From Halorubrum coriense DSM 10284 (GTDB taxonomy: Archaea; Halobacteriota; Halobacteria; Halobacteriales; Haloferacaceae), in NCBI RefSeq assembly GCF_000337035.1, contig NZ_AOJL01000027.1:1-61387 (forward strand): 61,387 bases of DNA, given 5' to 3'. The position numbers were made by a program, and so were the translations under genes. Of this stretch, positions 59,499-61,387 are shown piece after piece. The notes under the pieces were generated by a model. That model saw only the letters and a list, made by a program, of their open reading frames with translations, had not been told where the DNA came from and ran no database searches. Position 1 is the first letter of the stretch. Each line of letters starts with the position of its first letter.

Positions 59499-61387
59499 TC
59501 AGCCGTCGCCCCACACGTCGGATAACGGGTGGTTCTCGCGGCGCTCCGCGTCGCGTTCGGAGCGGGTGCGGACCGACTCGTCGCCCCCAGTCGCGCCGTC
59601 GGCGGTCGCGTCGCCGCCGTCGGCCCCGCTATCGGCGTTCCCGCGGGACGAGCGGGTCGCGCCTCGGTCTTCGGCCCCGCCGGAACGGCGGTCGTTCCGC
59701 CGTGCGGATCCGGCCGTAGCCGACGGAGACGCGTCGATTCCCGCCAGCGCGGCGTCGGGGTCGAACGCGGGCGGCGACGGGGTCGTCATCGCGTCGATCT
59801 GGTCGCGGAACCACGAGGGGGTGTCGGCCGCGGCGCGGTCGAAGAGGTCGAGCAGCGAGTCGTCGGCGAGGTACGTCGCGCCGTAGTCGTCCGGAGCGCG
59901 GACGACCCGGCCGCACGCCTGAATCACGGTGCGCAGCGCCGTCCGGTGGTACCACGCCCACTGGCCGTCCGCGAGCCGCCGGGCGACCCGCGAGTCGTTC
60001 GTGTTCCGATACGGGGCCTTACACACCACCTGCCAGCGGCAGAGGTCGCCTTTCAGGTCCAGCGCCTCCTCCATCTTCACCGAGACGAACACCTCCGGGT
60101 CCGGGCTCGCCTTCCACGCCTCCAGCTCGGCGTCGCGGTTCCGTTTGTCGTGACGCCTGACGCGCGCGGCGACGCCGAACTCGCCGAGGCGCTCCGTGAG
60201 CCGCTCCGCGATGTCGTACGAGTGCGCGTGGACGAGCCCCTTCTCGTCGGGGTGTTCGGCCATCAGCCGGACGATCAGGCGGGCGATCTTCGGGACCGTC
60301 TCGTCGCGGTGCTCGTAGGTCATCGACCCCTGCGTCACGTCGTAGAGCGGGCGGTTCGCGAGCGGGAACGTGTGCTCGACGTCGACGAGCGCGACGTCCG
60401 CGGGGTCGAGGCCGACGCCGCGGCAGAACGCCTCCTTCGAGAGGATCGTCGCCGACAGCAGCGCGAACCGGTTCCCGCGGTCCCACACGGTGTGTCGCAG
60501 GTATCTCGCGGGATCGAGGGGCTTGATCTCGATCGCGGTTCCCTCCCCGCCCGGTTGGTCGACGACCCACGAGGTCGGGGACTGGAGATCGCGGTAGTCT
60601 TCGAGGAACCAGCCGAGTTCGCCGATCAGCTCCTGGAGCCGGTCGCGCCGCGCGACCTCCTCGCGGTCGAGTTCGCGGCCGACCAGCTCGTCTTTCGCGC
60701 GGATCGCCACGTCGCGCAGCGCCTCGACGAACCGCGCGGTCCGGTCGAGCGCGTCCTCCTCGGGGTCGGCGTCGGCCGCGACGTCCGGGACGCCGACGTC
60801 GTCCCACACCGGCACGCGCTCGGGCGATATCTCGATCGTCGCGTACATCTCGGCCCACTCGGCGAGGCCGTGCGCCTCGTCGATCACGACCACGTCGCGC
60901 TTCCGGAACACCTCGGAGCCGGCGGTGCGCATGAAGTACGCGAGCGTCATGGCGGCGAAGCGGTTCCCCGAGGCGATGGCGCGGTCGGAGAAGTACGGGC
61001 AGCGGTGTCGGATCGAGCAGTCGAACCCCTGCTGGCGCGCGCAGGGGGCGCGGTTCACGGGCGTGTCGTGCTCGCCGGGGAGCACGCAGTCGTAGTTCGA
61101 CTTGCCGCGGATCACCGCCAGGTCGTCGAGGAGGTCGTCGGCCTCGACGTCGTCGATCTGCGACACCTGCGGGGTCGTGTAGTACGCGCCGGTCGCCTCG
61201 CTGGGGGCCGCCTCGCCCGCGGTCTCCGCCGCCCCCATGATGGCGCGGGCCAGCAGCGACTTGCCGCTGCCCGTCGGCGCGCGCACCAGCACGACCTCGT
61301 TGCCCGCCGCGAAGGCGTCGCGGATGTCGGCGACGGCCCGCTCCTGCGCGCCGCGGAAGCTCGGCGCGGGGAACTCGGCGGGGATCC
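59499..61387 (-). CDS. Rad3/XPD-type FeS DNA helicase, N terminus beyond the window
   Basis: About 629 residues are visible; the 5' end is cut at 61387. The Q-like start FPAPSFRGAQERAVADIR, Walker A RAPTGSGKS, DEAH box VVIDEAHGLAEW, and motif VI QACGRVVRAPDD are present. Four FeS cysteines occur in YDCVLPGEHD...PCARQQGFDCSIRHRCPYF (C in YDC, PC, DC and RC). The 4Fe-4S pin marks the XPD/DinG/FANCJ branch that unwinds DNA 5' to 3'. The C-terminal 100 residues are disordered and acidic/Arg-rich. It may function in repair. Confidence 0.9.
   Translation of the reverse strand, partial: IPAEFPAPSFRGAQERAVADIRDAFAAGNEVVLVRAPTGSGKSLLARAIMGAAETAGEAAPSEATGAYYTTPQVSQIDDVEADDLLDDLAVIRGKSNYDCVLPGEHDTPVNRAPCARQQGFDCSIRHRCPYFSDRAIASGNRFAAMTLAYFMRTAGSEVFRKRDVVVIDEAHGLAEWAEMYATIEISPERVPVWDDVGVPDVAADADPEEDALDRTARFVEALRDVAIRAKDELVGRELDREEVARRDRLQELIGELGWFLEDYRDLQSPTSWVVDQPGGEGTAIEIKPLDPARYLRHTVWDRGNRFALLSATILSKEAFCRGVGLDPADVALVDVEHTFPLANRPLYDVTQGSMTYEHRDETVPKIARLIVRLMAEHPDEKGLVHAHSYDIAERLTERLGEFGVAARVRRHDKRNRDAELEAWKASPDPEVFVSVKMEEALDLKGDLCRWQVVCKAPYRNTNDSRVARRLADGQWAWYHRTALRTVIQACGRVVRAPDDYGATYLADDSLLDLFDRAAADTPSWFRDQIDAMTTPSPPAFDPDAALAGIDASPSATAGSARRNDRRSGGAEDRGATRSSRGNADSGADGGDATADGATGGDESVRTRSERDAERRENHPLSDVWGDG

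Noticed and set aside
1-61387. CRISPR arrays, rRNA, insertion sequences, prophage
   Set aside because: No regularly spaced repeats, rRNA segments, transposase motifs or phage structural genes were seen on either strand; the only tandem repeat is the 22-base unit at nmd3.

Overview
The window is high-GC DNA with very acidic predicted proteins, TATA-box promoters about 25 bases before the start codon, many genes without a leader, and archaeal marker genes (archaeal RNase J, NMD3, Lsm/L37e, PDCD5, deoxyhypusine synthase, TrpRS with an acidic insert, SAMP-like modifier). This points to a haloarchaeon; a Halorubrum-like member of the Haloferacales is my inference, not shown directly. The first 21 bases carry the 19-base Nextera/Tn5 mosaic end, so the left edge is a library artefact and the DNA is a contig from a draft or metagenome assembly. 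The right edge cuts a helicase gene. I see no CRISPR array, rRNA, tRNA, complete insertion sequence or prophage. Most of this is chromosomal housekeeping DNA with small accessory patches.

Layout. 22-12.1 kb: end of an acetamidase gene, a HerA/DUF87 ATPase, a small membrane protein, trpS, then a ModE-like regulator divergent from a tungstate/molybdate ABC transporter (tupABC) with a palindrome over the tupA start. A structured intergenic element separates tupC from a HIT-family hydrolase and methionine aminopeptidase, followed by a 7TM-PAS-PAS histidine kinase. 12.1-20 kb: peroxiredoxin, an orphan protein, an EamA exporter, the RNase J/prenyl synthase pair, two overlapping Tat lipoproteins, and the lsm-rpl37e operon. 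20-30 kb: a flavin monooxygenase, a carotenoid oxygenase, an SDR without the catalytic tyrosine, deoxyhypusine synthase, a SAMP1-like modifier with a tail after its diglycine, two paralogous membrane TrkA_C proteins divergent from a K+ channel that has only the RCK N half, a uracil-DNA glycosylase and a small HTH protein.

30-44.6 kb: the sdhCDBA operon, a cold-shock protein, a TetR-MFS efflux pair with a large operator, ribosomal protein L11, several membrane or small proteins, UspA, RDD, a second HerA-like ATPase, an M28 peptidase, two tiny proteins and a Bat-type HTH regulator. 44.9-57 kb: an aldo/keto reductase, a 58-residue membrane protein, a hexapeptide acyltransferase, a PfpI protein followed by an Nmad3-like protein, a DoxX-like protein, a CNNM/CBS protein, hisS, a binding protein/chemotaxis transducer pair (BasB/BasT type), a ferritin-like protein, and the PP-loop ATPase/PDCD5 pair. 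57.6 kb to the end: nmd3 with a tandem repeat across its stop codon, a UPF0175-like small protein in an AT-rich patch, a 27-residue membrane peptide and a Rad3/XPD-type FeS helicase.

Sets of genes that plausibly work together: ModE-like regulator with TupABC (oxyanion supply for tungsto/molybdoenzymes); the two TrkA_C proteins with the K+ channel (potassium homeostasis); SdhCDBA (respiratory complex II); the binding lipoprotein with the transducer (chemotaxis); TetR with MFS (efflux); Lsm with L37e and RNase J (RNA metabolism and ribosome).
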